The translations under genes were made by a program, and so were the position numbers. From Enterobacter ludwigii (lineage in GTDB: Bacteria; Pseudomonadota; Gammaproteobacteria; Enterobacterales; Enterobacteriaceae), in the NCBI GenBank assembly GCA_023023105.1, contig CP083824.1, forward strand, positions 1,302,001 through 1,366,000: DNA of 64,000 nucleotides, in the 5' to 3' direction. Shown here one piece after another: positions 21,362-30,366 of the stretch. The notes beneath the pieces were generated by a model. It saw nothing but the letters and a program-made list of their open reading frames with translations, searched no databases and had not been told where the DNA came from. Positions within the stretch are counted from its first letter, which is position 1. The number at the start of each line of letters is the position of its first letter.

Positions 21362-21383
21362 AAAAGTGTGACATGGGATAAAA
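21362..21383 (-). promoter_or_regulatory. CRP site of the gal promoter
   Basis: AAGTGTGACATGGGATAAAA contains the strong half-site GTGTGA followed by a weak half, nearly identical to the -41.5 CRP site of E. coli gal. It activates P1 and represses P2. Confidence 0.75.
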
Positions 21384-21385
21384 TA

Positions 21386-21401
21386 GTGGAATCGTTTACA
21401 C
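21386..21401 (-). promoter_or_regulatory. External gal operator (O-E)
   Basis: GTGGAATCGTTTACAC matches the GalR/GalS operator and the E. coli O-E sequence. It lies 113 bases from the internal operator, the same spacing class that allows DNA looping. Confidence 0.87.
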
Positions 21402-21480
21402 TGTTTTTAAATACCGATTTTCTGATGTCGTGTGGCATTGTAGATCAAAGGGATAGCGATGTCTTAGTGCAGGTTATCTG

Positions 21481-21504
21481 AAAAACGGAGGGCGGCGCCC
21501 TCCG
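21481..21504 (-). terminator. Terminator of modEF
   Basis: Minus-strand hairpin CGGAGGGC / GCCCTCCG with a 3-nt loop followed by a T run, just after the modF stop. Confidence 0.85.
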
Positions 21505-21508
21505 GAGT

Positions 21509-22981
21509 TTAGTCGATTTTGCTTAGCAGATAATCATAGCGTTCACCGTCCGGCACAAACTCCAGGCGGTGTGTGATGCAGGAGGGGGCATCTTCGGCAT
21601 GGTGTGAAACAAACAGCAGTTGCGTTTCGCCTTCACTAATGAGGACATCCACAAAGCGGCGGATTAACTGTCGGTTCAGCGGGTCCAGTCCCTGCAGGGG
21701 TTCATCGAGGATCAGAAGCGTAGGATGTTTCACCAGGGCGCGAACGATCAGCGCCAGCCGCTGCTGCCCCCACGACAGGCTATGAAACGGCGCGTCAGCG
21801 ACCCGGGTATCCATTCCAAGAATATCCAGCCATTGCTGAGCCAGCTTGTGCTGTTTGTCCGATACCGCCTGATAAATGCCGATGGAATCAAAATACCCGG
21901 AGAGGATCACATTGCGCACCGTTGTGCTGACCCGGTAATCGAGATGCAGGCTGCTGCTGACATACCCGATATGCTTTTTGATATCCCAGATGGTTTCGCC
22001 GCTGCCGCGACGCCGGCCAAACAGCGTGAGATCGTTACTGTAACCCTGCGGGTGATCCCCGGTGATCAGGCTCAGTAGCGTTGATTTACCCGCACCATTA
22101 GGGCCAACAATCTGCCAGTGCTCGCCTGGATTGACCGTCCAGCTGAGATGGTTAAGGATCGGGCGATCGTCATAAGAGACAAGGCCATCACACAGCACGA
22201 TGCGCGGCTGGTGGGGATCAAGCGCATGACGAGCTGAAGGGGCGTCGGGTTCCGGAAGCGTGATTCCATCAAGCTGTTCACTGTGTGCGAGTTGCGCAAT
22301 TAATGCCTGCTTAAGCAGCACTGATTTTTCGCCTGTTTCAGTCAAATTACAGTCGGCCAGCACACCTGCATTCTGGATGAAATCCGGAATTTCATCGAAG
22401 CGGTTAAGCACCAGCACAACGGTATACCCCTGCTGGTTAAGCGAAGCCAGCAGCGTTGCCAGCTGGGCGCGAGACTGCACGTCAAGACCATCGAACGGTT
22501 CGTCAAGGATCAACAACTCTGGTTCGCTCATCAAAGCCTGACAAAGCAGCGTTTTCCGCGTCTCGCCGGTTGAAAGGTATTTAAAGCGCCGGTCCAGCAG
22601 GGCGGTGATGCCGAACTGTTCTGCCAGGTGCTGGCAACGGGCGGGATCGTTCACCTCATCCTGAATAATTTCCGCCGTCGTACGGCCGGTATCTTCTTCG
22701 CCAGGGCTGAGTAAATCGGTGTTGTTACGCTGCCATTCGTCACTGACCAGCTTTTGAAGTTGTTCAAATGACAGACGTGTCAGGCGCGTAAAATGGCGCT
22801 GATATTCACCCTTGAGGAGAGGGAGCTCGCCGGCCAACGCGCGGGCAAGGGCTGATTTACCGCTCCCGTTCGTGCCGACAAATGCCCAGCTTTCACCTGC
22901 GCGAATTGCCAAATCGGCAATTGTCAGTGTTCGGGTATCGCTAAGACGAAACGTGCCTTGCGAAATATGCAATGATGACAT
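21509..22981 (-). CDS. modF: ATP-binding protein ModF (PhrA-type tandem ABC ATPase)
   Basis: 490 aa with two ABC ATPase domains and no membrane segment. Walker A motifs are GTNGSGKSA (about 36-44) and GPNGAGKST (about 290-298); the first half has signature-like LSTGETRKTLL, the second LSWGQQRLAL, and both have LLILDEP Walker B. ModF lies with modE in E. coli and has been linked to molybdenum metabolism and to photorepair (phrA), but its function is not settled. It starts 67 bases after modE. Confidence 0.94.
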   Translation of the reverse strand: MSSLHISQGTFRLSDTRTLTIADLAIRAGESWAFVGTNGSGKSALARALAGELPLLKGEYQRHFTRLTRLSFEQLQKLVSDEWQRNNTDLLSPGEEDTGRTTAEIIQDEVNDPARCQHLAEQFGITALLDRRFKYLSTGETRKTLLCQALMSEPELLILDEPFDGLDVQSRAQLATLLASLNQQGYTVVLVLNRFDEIPDFIQNAGVLADCNLTETGEKSVLLKQALIAQLAHSEQLDGITLPEPDAPSARHALDPHQPRIVLCDGLVSYDDRPILNHLSWTVNPGEHWQIVGPNGAGKSTLLSLITGDHPQGYSNDLTLFGRRRGSGETIWDIKKHIGYVSSSLHLDYRVSTTVRNVILSGYFDSIGIYQAVSDKQHKLAQQWLDILGMDTRVADAPFHSLSWGQQRLALIVRALVKHPTLLILDEPLQGLDPLNRQLIRRFVDVLISEGETQLLFVSHHAEDAPSCITHRLEFVPDGERYDYLLSKID

Positions 22982-23048
22982 GATTTATCCCATTTTTTGC
23001 AGCAACAGATGTCAGGGATACTCACTGTCGGTACGATTGTCAATGTGC

Positions 23049-23837
23049 TCAGCACAATGTGGCGATAATCACCCGGTCTGCGTTGAAATATGCGGTGACT
23101 ACAGCACCTTCCTCTAATCCGTCAGCCTCGTTGAGCGGTACCGTCGCGCAGAGCATTTGTCCGTCCGCCAGGGTCATCAGCACTTCACACTGTTCCTCAC
23201 CGCGTTCAATATGGGTGATTGCACCGTGAAGCTGGTTATCGGCTGCCTTAGCTGTATCGGGATTGCTCGTGATATTGACCCACGGCGCTTTCAGTAACAC
23301 CAGCACCTCTTTACCTTCATCCAGCTCAAGACGTTTTGCACTCTGCGCCGTTATTGCGGCTTTCAGGCGGGTAGTCCCATCGGCAAGCAGGATCTCGATA
23401 TGCTGCTGCACCTGGAGATTATCGCGTGCCGTTACCGTACCAAACCACTGGTTACGGGCGCTGGTTTGTAACGAGAAACGGGATATGGCAGCCAGCAAAC
23501 TGTCCAGCGGGAGATTGTCGTCATCACTCAACACATCAAACGCTTTTTGCTGGATCTGGGCCAGGAGATCGTAAAGTTGAATCAGACGCTGCCCAAAACG
23601 CGTAACCACTGCACCGCCGCCGCCTTTGCCGCCTGTAGCTCTGTCCACCAGCGGTTGCTCGCTCAGGGTGTTCATCTCGTTGATGGCATCCCAGGCACTT
23701 TTGTAACTGATACTGGCGTTTTTTGCCCCCTGGCTAATCGAGCCTGTTTGTTCTATCTGTTTAAGCAGGGTGATACGACGCGGATCGGCGAAAAGCTTTT
23801 GCTGAAGTCGGAGGGTGAGGAGAATTTCGGCCTGCAT
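23049..23837 (-). CDS. modE: Molybdate-responsive transcriptional regulator ModE
   Basis: 262 aa. N-terminal winged helix (about 1-110) with SISQGAKNASISYKSAWDAINEMN, followed by two MOP/TOBE molybdate-binding domains (about 125-262; SARNQWFGTVTA). With molybdate bound it represses modABC and activates molybdoenzyme and moa genes. The start at 23837 gives the conserved MQAEILLTLRLQQKLF; a longer in-frame extension of 28 residues is not conserved. Divergent from acrZ-modABC. Confidence 0.96.
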   Translation of the reverse strand: MQAEILLTLRLQQKLFADPRRITLLKQIEQTGSISQGAKNASISYKSAWDAINEMNTLSEQPLVDRATGGKGGGGAVVTRFGQRLIQLYDLLAQIQQKAFDVLSDDDNLPLDSLLAAISRFSLQTSARNQWFGTVTARDNLQVQQHIEILLADGTTRLKAAITAQSAKRLELDEGKEVLVLLKAPWVNITSNPDTAKAADNQLHGAITHIERGEEQCEVLMTLADGQMLCATVPLNEADGLEEGAVVTAYFNADRVIIATLC

Positions 23838-23964
23838 AACAGTATCCTGGCAAAAAGAGTATTGTGACCCAAATGGTGCAGGGCGCAAAGGGTACCGCAC
23901 AAAAGGGGATGTTTTTCTCACTTGAAAGGGTAGAATAAGCTATTCACAATCTCTGGAGAAAACC

Positions 23965-24114
23965 ATGTTAGAGTTGTTAAAAAGTCTGGTATTCGCCGTG
24001 ATCATGGTACCAGTAGTGATGGCCATCATCCTCGGTGCCATCTACGGCCTGGGTGAAGTGTTCAACGTCTTCTCGAACATTGGTCACCGAGACCAGGCTA
24101 AAAAGCAGCATTGA
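23965..24114 (+). CDS. acrZ: AcrAB-TolC efflux pump accessory small protein AcrZ
   Basis: 49-aa single-helix inner membrane protein, [20 protein letters not shown] and a charged tail ending KKQH. In E. coli AcrZ (YbhT) binds AcrB and alters export of some drugs such as chloramphenicol and tetracycline. GGAG lies 7 bases before the ATG. Its position between modE and modA is conserved. Confidence 0.94.
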   Translation: MLELLKSLVFAVIMVPVVMAIILGAIYGLGEVFNVFSNIGHRDQAKKQH

Positions 24115-24122
24115 TTCCCTAC

Positions 24123-24150
24123 AAAACGCCCGGCTAGTCCGGGCGTTTTG
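24123..24150 (+). terminator. Terminator after acrZ
   Basis: Perfect 11-bp stem AAAACGCCCGG / CCGGGCGTTTT with a 5-nt loop, 8 bases after the acrZ stop. Confidence 0.9.
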
Positions 24151-24249
24151 CTCTCAAGATTTTCCCGTTTTCGCCGATAATATTTAACGTATCACACTGG
24201 TTTACCTCTTCAGCGGTACGATTTAACGCTGGGATCTCCCTGACGTTAT

Positions 24250-24273
24250 CGTTATATTAATGTGTATATAACG
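24250..24273 (+). promoter_or_regulatory. ModE operator upstream of modA
   Basis: CGTTATAT-N8-ATATAACG, a perfect 8-bp inverted repeat with the TATAT half-sites expected of ModE-molybdate operators, ending 19 bases before the modA ATG. E. coli modABC is repressed by ModE from the same place. Confidence 0.8.
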
Positions 24274-24292
24274 CTACTCACAGGAGTTAAAA

Positions 24293-25066
24293 ATGGCACG
24301 TACCTGGGTACGCCTTTTCGCAGGGGCAACGCTGACGCTTTCACTTACCGGCCACGCGCTGGCGGACGACGGTAAAATTACGGTCTTTGCGGCGGCGTCG
24401 CTGACCAACGCGCTGCAGGATATCGCGGCGGCATATAAAAAAGAGAAGAACGTTGATGTAGTCTCCTCTTTTGCGTCTTCCTCGACGCTGGCACGTCAGA
24501 TAGAAGCGGGTGCGCCGGCGGATCTGTTCATCTCGGCTGACCAGAAGTGGATGGATTACGCGGTGGAGAAGAAAGCGATTGATGCGGCGACCCGCGAAAC
24601 GCTGCTGGGGAATAGCCTGGTAGTGGTGGCGCCAAAAGCCAGCGCGCAGGCTGACATCACCATCAACAAAGAGACCAACTGGATCAGCCTGCTAAACGGT
24701 GGCCGCCTGGCGGTGGGGGATCCTGAGCACGTACCGGCCGGGATCTACGCCAAAGAAGCACTGCAAAAACTGGGCGCATGGGAGACATTGTCACCGAAAC
24801 TGGCCCCGGCTGAAGATGTCCGCGGTGCGCTGGCGCTGGTAGAACGCAACGAAGCTCCACTGGGTATTGTCTACGGTTCCGATGCCGTTGCCGGCAAAGG
24901 TGTCAAAGTGGTAGGTACCTTCCCGGAAGACTCCCACAAGAAAGTGGAATACCCTGTTGCGATTGTTGATGGACATAAAAATGCGACGGTTTCTGCCTTT
25001 TATGATTATCTGAAAGGACCAGAAGCCTCTGCAATCTTTAAACGTTATGGATTTACAACTCACTGA
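24293..25066 (+). CDS. modA: Molybdate ABC transporter substrate-binding protein
   Basis: 257 aa. Signal peptide of about 24 residues ending GHALA, then a two-lobed periplasmic binding protein for molybdate and tungstate. Oxyanion-contacting segments TVFAAASLTNAL and SSFASSSTLARQIEAGAPADLFIS are conserved. First gene of modABC; its stop overlaps the modB start by one base. Confidence 0.97.
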   Translation: MARTWVRLFAGATLTLSLTGHALADDGKITVFAAASLTNALQDIAAAYKKEKNVDVVSSFASSSTLARQIEAGAPADLFISADQKWMDYAVEKKAIDAATRETLLGNSLVVVAPKASAQADITINKETNWISLLNGGRLAVGDPEHVPAGIYAKEALQKLGAWETLSPKLAPAEDVRGALALVERNEAPLGIVYGSDAVAGKGVKVVGTFPEDSHKKVEYPVAIVDGHKNATVSAFYDYLKGPEASAIFKRYGFTTH

Positions 25067-25755
25067 TGATATTGACCGATCCTGAATGGCAGGCCGTGCT
25101 GCTGAGCCTTAAAGTCTCTTCCCTGGCAGTCGTGCTGAGTTTGCCCTTTGGGATCTTCTTTGCCTGGTTACTGGTCCGCTGTAAGTTTCCAGGCAAAGCC
25201 CTGCTGGACAGTGTGCTTCATCTTCCCCTCGTGTTGCCGCCCGTGGTGGTCGGTTATCTGTTACTGATTTCAATGGGACGTCGCGGTTTTATCGGTGAGA
25301 AACTCTATGACTGGTTTGGGCTGACGTTCGCTTTTAGCTGGCGCGGAGCGGTGCTGGCGGCGGCTGTGATGTCATTCCCTCTGATGGTCAGGGCTATCCG
25401 TCTGGCGCTGGAGGGGGTGGATCTCAAACTGGAACAGGCGGCCCGCACGCTGGGCGCCGGGCGCTGGCGCGTCTTCTTTACCATTACGCTGCCGCTAACA
25501 TTACCCGGTATTATTGTCGGTACGGTGCTGGCCTTTGCCCGCTCGCTGGGCGAGTTTGGCGCGACGATCACGTTTGTGTCGAACATCCCCGGCGAGACGC
25601 GAACCATTCCCTCGGCCATGTATACCCTGATTCAGACGCCAGGTGGAGAAAACGCCGCAGCGCGACTGTGCATCATCTCAATCGTATTAGCGCTGGTATC
25701 ATTGCTGGTGTCGGAATGGCTAGCGCGACTCAGCCGTGAGCGGATGGGGAAATAG
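25066..25755 (+). CDS. modB: Molybdate ABC transporter permease
   Basis: 229 aa, five to six membrane helices, with the EAA loop that docks the ATPase ([27 protein letters not shown], about 124-150). It forms the dimeric channel for molybdate. Overlaps modA by one base and is followed by modC after 2 bases. Confidence 0.97.
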   Translation: MILTDPEWQAVLLSLKVSSLAVVLSLPFGIFFAWLLVRCKFPGKALLDSVLHLPLVLPPVVVGYLLLISMGRRGFIGEKLYDWFGLTFAFSWRGAVLAAAVMSFPLMVRAIRLALEGVDLKLEQAARTLGAGRWRVFFTITLPLTLPGIIVGTVLAFARSLGEFGATITFVSNIPGETRTIPSAMYTLIQTPGGENAAARLCIISIVLALVSLLVSEWLARLSRERMGK

Positions 25756-25757
25756 TC

Positions 25758-26816
25758 ATGCTGGAGCTTCAATTTACCCAGACGCTGGGAAATCATACCC
25801 TGACGATTAACGAGACGCTGCCAGCCAGCGGCATTACCGCCATCTTTGGCGTGTCTGGCGCGGGGAAAACGTCGTTGATTAATGCGATCAGCGGCCTGAC
25901 CCGCCCTCAATCAGGGCGCATTGTATTAAATAACCGCGTCTTAAATGACGTGGAAAATAAGGTATATCTTTCGCCGGATAAACGCCGTATCGGCTATGTT
26001 TTTCAGGATGCACGATTATTCCCGCACTACAGCGTGCGCGGGAATCTGCGTTACGGCATGGCGAAAAGCATGGCCGGGCAGTTTGATAAGCTGGTGACCC
26101 TTTTAGGGATTGAACAGCTGCTCGACAGGCTGCCATCCTCGCTTTCCGGCGGTGAGAAACAGCGTGTGGCGATTGGCCGCGCGTTACTGACCGCGCCAGA
26201 GTTGCTGTTGCTCGATGAACCGCTGGCCTCGCTGGATATTCCGCGTAAACGTGAACTCCTGCCGTATCTGCAGCGCCTGACGCGCGAAATTAATATTCCG
26301 ATGCTCTACGTCAGCCACTCGCTGGATGAGATCCTGCATCTGGCTGATAAAGTGCTGGTGCTGGAAGAGGGTTGTGTTAAGGCCTTCGGCAACCTTGAAG
26401 AGGTGTGGGGCAGCAGCGTGATGCACCCCTGGTTACCTCGGGAGCAGCAGAGCAGCATTCTCAAAGTCAGCGTGCTGGAACACCATCCGCATTACGCAAT
26501 GACCGCGCTGGCACTGGGCGATCAGCATCTGTGGGTCAACAAAATCGACAAACCGCTGCAGTCTGCGCTACGTATTCGCATTCAGGCGTCGGATGTCTCG
26601 CTGGTGCTGCAACCGCCGTTGCAGACCAGTATCCGAAATATTCTGCGTGCAAAAGTGGCGGAGTGTTTTGATGATAACGGCCAGGTAGAAGTAAAGCTTG
26701 AGGTCGGCAGCAGGACGCTCTGGGCGCGTATCAGCCCGTGGGCCAGAGATGAATTAGGGATCAAACCCGGCCTGTGGCTTTACGCGCAAATTAAGAGCGT
26801 CTCGATCACCGCCTGA
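25758..26816 (+). CDS. modC: Molybdate ABC transporter ATP-binding protein
   Basis: 352 aa. ABC ATPase domain (Walker [10 protein letters not shown] about 33-41, signature [16 protein letters not shown], Walker [13 protein letters not shown]) plus a C-terminal MOP/TOBE domain (about 285-352) that can bind molybdate and inhibit transport. Last gene of modABC. The stop is directly adjacent to the ybhA stop on the other strand, with no spacer. Confidence 0.97.
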   Translation: MLELQFTQTLGNHTLTINETLPASGITAIFGVSGAGKTSLINAISGLTRPQSGRIVLNNRVLNDVENKVYLSPDKRRIGYVFQDARLFPHYSVRGNLRYGMAKSMAGQFDKLVTLLGIEQLLDRLPSSLSGGEKQRVAIGRALLTAPELLLLDEPLASLDIPRKRELLPYLQRLTREINIPMLYVSHSLDEILHLADKVLVLEEGCVKAFGNLEEVWGSSVMHPWLPREQQSSILKVSVLEHHPHYAMTALALGDQHLWVNKIDKPLQSALRIRIQASDVSLVLQPPLQTSIRNILRAKVAECFDDNGQVEVKLEVGSRTLWARISPWARDELGIKPGLWLYAQIKSVSITA

Positions 26817-27635
26817 TTACAGCAGGTGGGTATAAATGTACTGCGCGATGCTGTCAGTGGTGTTATCGCCAATCACCACGTTAGCGCGCGCTTTTACTGC
26901 ATCATCGGCATTGCCCATCGCCACGCCGGTACCGGCGGCTTCCAGCATGCTGATGTCGTTGTAGTTATCGCCGAAGGCGATCACGTCACGCATCGACCAC
27001 CCCTGAGATTCCACATACTGTGTCAGACGCTTGCCTTTGCTGTTACCTTTGCGGGCGATATCAACCTGGTCATGCCAGGACCATTCACACTCCAGGCCCA
27101 GCGTTTCTTCCACGTGTTTTGCGAAGGTATTCAGTTTGGTGGTGTCTTCATCCGTCAGCGCGAATTTCCAGATAGCATCAACATCCTGCGCTGCCTGGCG
27201 CAGGGAGGATACCTGGGTAAAGACCGGACGCTGGGCTTCAGGCAGGGACTGCGCCCAGTTGCTGGTGCGGATCACATGGCCGGTCGGGCGTTCATAGACC
27301 ATCGCGTTATCCACATACATCAGGCCGTGTACGGCGTGTTCATCCAGCAGATCAATTAATTGCAGCGCCTGAGGAACCGGCAGCGGGTCGGATGCCAGAA
27401 CCTTTTTCGCCTGATAATCATACAAATAAGTGCCATTACAACAAATTGCAGGTGTATCTAACGCCAGTGCCTGATAAAAAGGGTGAATGGCAACGTGATG
27501 TCGACCCGTTACGATAAGGAGTTGATATCCCACTTCCTGCGCGCGTTTAAGCGCTTCAAGGGAGGCGGGGAGGAGGGTTTTTTGCGGCGTCAGTAAGGTA
27601 CCGTCTAAATCCAGAGCAATCACACGCGAGGTCAT
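26817..27635 (-). CDS. ybhA: HAD-family sugar/pyridoxal phosphatase YbhA
   Basis: 272 aa. Cof-type HAD hydrolase: motif I DLDGT (catalytic Asp9/Asp11), motif II TGR, lysine of motif III and motif IV GDNYNDISML. The E. coli enzyme dephosphorylates pyridoxal 5'-phosphate and several sugar phosphates, including fructose 1,6-bisphosphate and erythrose 4-phosphate. Single gene, convergent with modABC. Confidence 0.94.
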   Translation of the reverse strand: MTSRVIALDLDGTLLTPQKTLLPASLEALKRAQEVGYQLLIVTGRHHVAIHPFYQALALDTPAICCNGTYLYDYQAKKVLASDPLPVPQALQLIDLLDEHAVHGLMYVDNAMVYERPTGHVIRTSNWAQSLPEAQRPVFTQVSSLRQAAQDVDAIWKFALTDEDTTKLNTFAKHVEETLGLECEWSWHDQVDIARKGNSKGKRLTQYVESQGWSMRDVIAFGDNYNDISMLEAAGTGVAMGNADDAVKARANVVIGDNTTDSIAQYIYTHLL

Positions 27636-27775
27636 TTTTTTTTCCGGGTTAATATTGAATTTACGTATTGATGGGATGGTACACCGAGAGGCGGACGCTT
27701 CAAAATTCCTGTCGACAATTCAGCATTCACCGTCAAAAGTTAACTACTTTCATGCGCAGTGAGGAGTGAATATTC

Positions 27776-28771
27776 ATGAAACAAACCGTTTATACCGCCA
27801 GTCCTGAGAGCCAGCAGATCCATGTCTGGCGTTTAAATACCGAAGGGTCACTCACGCTGGTGCAGGTTGTTGATGTCCCAGGGCAGGTGCAGCCGATGGT
27901 CATCAGTCCGGATAAACGTTTCTTGTACGTGGGTGTGCGCCCGGAGTTTCGCGTGCTGGCCTACCGCATCTCTCCGGACGACGGCGCGCTGACTTACACT
28001 GCCGAAGCGCCATTGCCGGGCAGCCCAACCCATATCTCTACCGATCGTAAAGGCAATTTTGTCTTTAGTGGCTCGTATAACGCAGGCTGTGTCAGCGTAA
28101 CGCGTCTGGAAAACGGTATTCCGGTTGAAACTGTCGATGTGGTGGAAGGGCTGGAAGGTTGCCACTCGGCGAATATCACGCCGGATAACCGTACACTGTG
28201 GGTACCTGCATTGAAGCAAGATCGTATCTGCCTGTTCACCCTGAGCGACGATGGTCACCTGGTGGCGCAGACTCCTGCTGAAGTCACTACCGTTGAAGGC
28301 GCGGGCCCCCGTCATATGGTTTTCCATCCGAACCAGCAGTACGCCTATGTGGTCAATGAACTGAACAGCTCGGTGGACGTCTGGGAACTGAAAGATCCTA
28401 ACGGCCAGATTGAGTGCGTGCAGACGCTGGATATGATGCCGTCTGACTTCTCTGACACCCGTTGGGCTGCGGATATTCACATTACGCCAAATGGCCGCCA
28501 TCTGTACGCCTGTGACCGTACCTCCAGCCTGATTACCGTGTTTAGCGTCTCGGAAGATGGCAGGGTGCTGGCGATTGAAGGCTTCCAGCCAACGGAAACT
28601 CAGCCGCGCGGTTTTAATATCGACCACAGTGGTAAATATCTGATCGCAGCAGGGCAGAAATCCCACCACATTGCGCTGTATGAAATCAAAGGCGAGCAGG
28701 GCCTGCTGGAAGAGAAAGGGCGCTATGCGGTAGGCCAGGGGCCTATGTGGGTGGTGGTTAACGCCCACTAA
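27776..28771 (+). CDS. pgl: 6-phosphogluconolactonase
   Basis: 331 aa. Seven-bladed beta-propeller lactonase of the YbhE type that hydrolyses 6-phosphogluconolactone in the oxidative pentose phosphate pathway. Family stretches [33 protein letters not shown] and TQPRGFNID are intact. AGTGAGGAGTG is the ribosome site. Divergent from ybhA. The K-12 genes ybhD, ybhH, ybhI and ybhJ that follow pgl there are absent here. Confidence 0.96.
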   Translation: MKQTVYTASPESQQIHVWRLNTEGSLTLVQVVDVPGQVQPMVISPDKRFLYVGVRPEFRVLAYRISPDDGALTYTAEAPLPGSPTHISTDRKGNFVFSGSYNAGCVSVTRLENGIPVETVDVVEGLEGCHSANITPDNRTLWVPALKQDRICLFTLSDDGHLVAQTPAEVTTVEGAGPRHMVFHPNQQYAYVVNELNSSVDVWELKDPNGQIECVQTLDMMPSDFSDTRWAADIHITPNGRHLYACDRTSSLITVFSVSEDGRVLAIEGFQPTETQPRGFNIDHSGKYLIAAGQKSHHIALYEIKGEQGLLEEKGRYAVGQGPMWVVVNAH

Positions 28772-28783
28772 GCGGCTTAAAAC

Positions 28784-28811
28784 AAAAAACCTCGCGAATG
28801 CGAGGTTTTTT
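28784..28811. terminator. Bidirectional terminator between pgl and ybhC
   Basis: AAAAAACCTCGC / GCGAGGTTTTTT with a GAAT loop, flanked by A and T runs, between convergent genes. Confidence 0.92.
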
Positions 28812-28822
28812 TATCTCTGTAA

Positions 28823-28850
28823 GCCGGGTAAGGCGAAGCCGCCACCCGGC
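28823..28850. repeat. REP-like palindromic element after pgl
   Basis: GCCGGGT... ...ACCCGGC imperfect palindrome with the GGCGAAGCCGCC core typical of enterobacterial repetitive extragenic palindromes. Related copies lie at 36619-36645, 36663-36691 and 50497-50524. Confidence 0.85.
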
Positions 28851-28858
28851 AAAACATC

Positions 28859-30142
28859 TTACTGCTTCGGCTCAGCAACCACTTTGCTACCCAGACCGCG
28901 GTTGTTGTATTCCCACATGCGGTTGAAGTTAGCGTCGTTCAGGTTGCGCTGCACGTTTCCTTTATCGTCCACCGCACCGGTATTGCCGGAGAACGGACGT
29001 TTGGAGATCGCGGCATCCGCCCACGGCTTCGCCATGTTAAAGCCTTCGTTGATCACGCTGTCGCGGATCACCACCTGACCGTTGGTTGCAGAGTCCACAT
29101 CCAGTGAGCGGCCCAGCTGTGCCACGCCGTCACCGGCAGCATTAAAGCGGCTGTTTACGGCCAGGAAACCGAAGAACAGGTTAGACTGCGTCGCTGGTGC
29201 AAAGACATAGCCTTCCTGCTGAGTACGCGAGTTCACCACGCGGAAGTCGGTGTTATCAAACACCACCGCGCCACGACCGGATACCAGGTCAACATCACCT
29301 TCGACGTAGCTGTTAGTCACCAGCGTACGGGTCAGGCGGTTGTTCTGCAGGGTGTTCTGTACACCGCTGTTGGTCACGAAGAAGGTGTTCTGACGGCCGA
29401 GAATGTTAACGTTGTTGATCTGTACTTTATCACCATCGCTACGCAGCGCGACGGCCTGATGGTTACCTGCATCGACGCTGTCACCCAGGGTGTTCTGAAT
29501 GGTCAGGTTTTGCAGCTGCAAGCCATTATTCTGAGACCAGAATACCGCTGAGCACATCACCCCAATGGTGGCAGAACGCTTGCTCTGGCAGTTATCAAAC
29601 ATGTACCACGCAGGTTTGCCCGGCATATATTTACCGGCTGGGTTCACCAGGCGACGCCAGGCGTTGCTGTCAATTTCTGAATCAATCGCCAGGCCAATTT
29701 TTACATCGATCGCTTTTTCGCCCAGACCGTAAAGGGTAATGCTGCCTGGTGCCGCCGGAACGTAAACGGTGCCTTCATATTCGCCTGGCAGGATCGCGAT
29801 GTACTGACGAGAAGCGCTGTGCTTCGTGATGGCCGCATCAACCGCAGCCTGAATAGAGGTATGCGTTACACCCTGCGTACCTGCCGGCCCAACGACGAAG
29901 TCAGGCTGTTTTGGCAGGTTAATAGAAGACGGTGTCCACGGCGCAGCGTTGGGTTCCATCGCCGAGAAGTAGTGTGCACGGTCGAAGTTCTTCGCTTCAT
30001 CAGCGGACAAAATCGGGCGGGAGGCGGTACCCGGTGCTACCTGCTCAGAAGGCAGCTGATCCGGTGGTGTTGAACTGCATGCGGATAATGTCACGCCAAA
30101 GGCGAGTGCTAACGCCAGACGGGAAATCCTGGAAATGTTCAA
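28859..30142 (-). CDS. ybhC: Pectinesterase-family outer membrane lipoprotein YbhC
   Basis: 427 aa. Lipoprotein signal with lipobox LSAC, acylated Cys22, then a right-handed beta-helix of the carbohydrate esterase 8 (pectinesterase) family from about residue 85. The usual GYQDT active-site motif reads GRQNT here, with Asn for one catalytic Asp, while GDVDLVSG keeps the other Asp; E. coli YbhC shows the same change and is not thought to be a working pectinesterase. Acyl-CoA thioesterase activity has been reported for the E. coli protein. True substrate unknown. Lambda-type attB lies 49 bases upstream. Confidence 0.92.
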   Translation of the reverse strand: MNISRISRLALALAFGVTLSACSSTPPDQLPSEQVAPGTASRPILSADEAKNFDRAHYFSAMEPNAAPWTPSSINLPKQPDFVVGPAGTQGVTHTSIQAAVDAAITKHSASRQYIAILPGEYEGTVYVPAAPGSITLYGLGEKAIDVKIGLAIDSEIDSNAWRRLVNPAGKYMPGKPAWYMFDNCQSKRSATIGVMCSAVFWSQNNGLQLQNLTIQNTLGDSVDAGNHQAVALRSDGDKVQINNVNILGRQNTFFVTNSGVQNTLQNNRLTRTLVTNSYVEGDVDLVSGRGAVVFDNTDFRVVNSRTQQEGYVFAPATQSNLFFGFLAVNSRFNAAGDGVAQLGRSLDVDSATNGQVVIRDSVINEGFNMAKPWADAAISKRPFSGNTGAVDDKGNVQRNLNDANFNRMWEYNNRGLGSKVVAEPKQ

Positions 30143-30191
30143 GGTAAAGCTCCTGGGTATGCAAGTCTTAACGGGATAGACGAAATAGCCT

Positions 30192-30206
30192 GCTTTTTTA
30201 TACTAA
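30192..30206. other. Lambda-type chromosomal attachment site (attB core)
   Basis: GCTTTTTTATACTAA is identical to the 15-bp common core of bacteriophage lambda attP and attB. Flanks CT on the left and GTTGAGCGAAACGGG on the right follow K-12 attB except one base (K-12 has CTTG; the GTTG here matches the attP arm). It sits just upstream of ybhC, where K-12 attB also lies. No phage genes are present, so the site is empty. Confidence 0.85.
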
Positions 30207-30334
30207 GTTGAGCGAAACGGGAAGTTAAAAAGGGTAAAAGTTGCATTTTTTGCCCTCGGGGGGCGGGAAAGTCATCACAAATAAATAACATTTTCCATCA
30301 GGACGGTTGACAGCGGGCAGTGGATGAAAATAAA

Positions 30335-30345
30335 TGTCTATACAA
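30335..30345 (+). promoter_or_regulatory. HutC operator upstream of hutI
   Basis: TGTCTATACAA shares its core with the perfect palindrome before hutU (33352-33365). It fits the TGTATAGACA-type operator of the HutC repressor, whose inducer is urocanate. Its position before the hutI start supports choosing 30367 as that start. Confidence 0.75.
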
Positions 30346-30366
30346 CCCATGACAAGTGGAATACCC

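Noticed and set aside
30334..30366. Earlier ATG for hutI
   Set aside because: It falls within the HutC operator core and adds 11 residues not found in family members.
30143..30366. Integrated lambdoid prophage or remnant at the attB-like core
   Set aside because: Only one copy of the core was found and no integrase, excisionase or other phage gene is present on either side.
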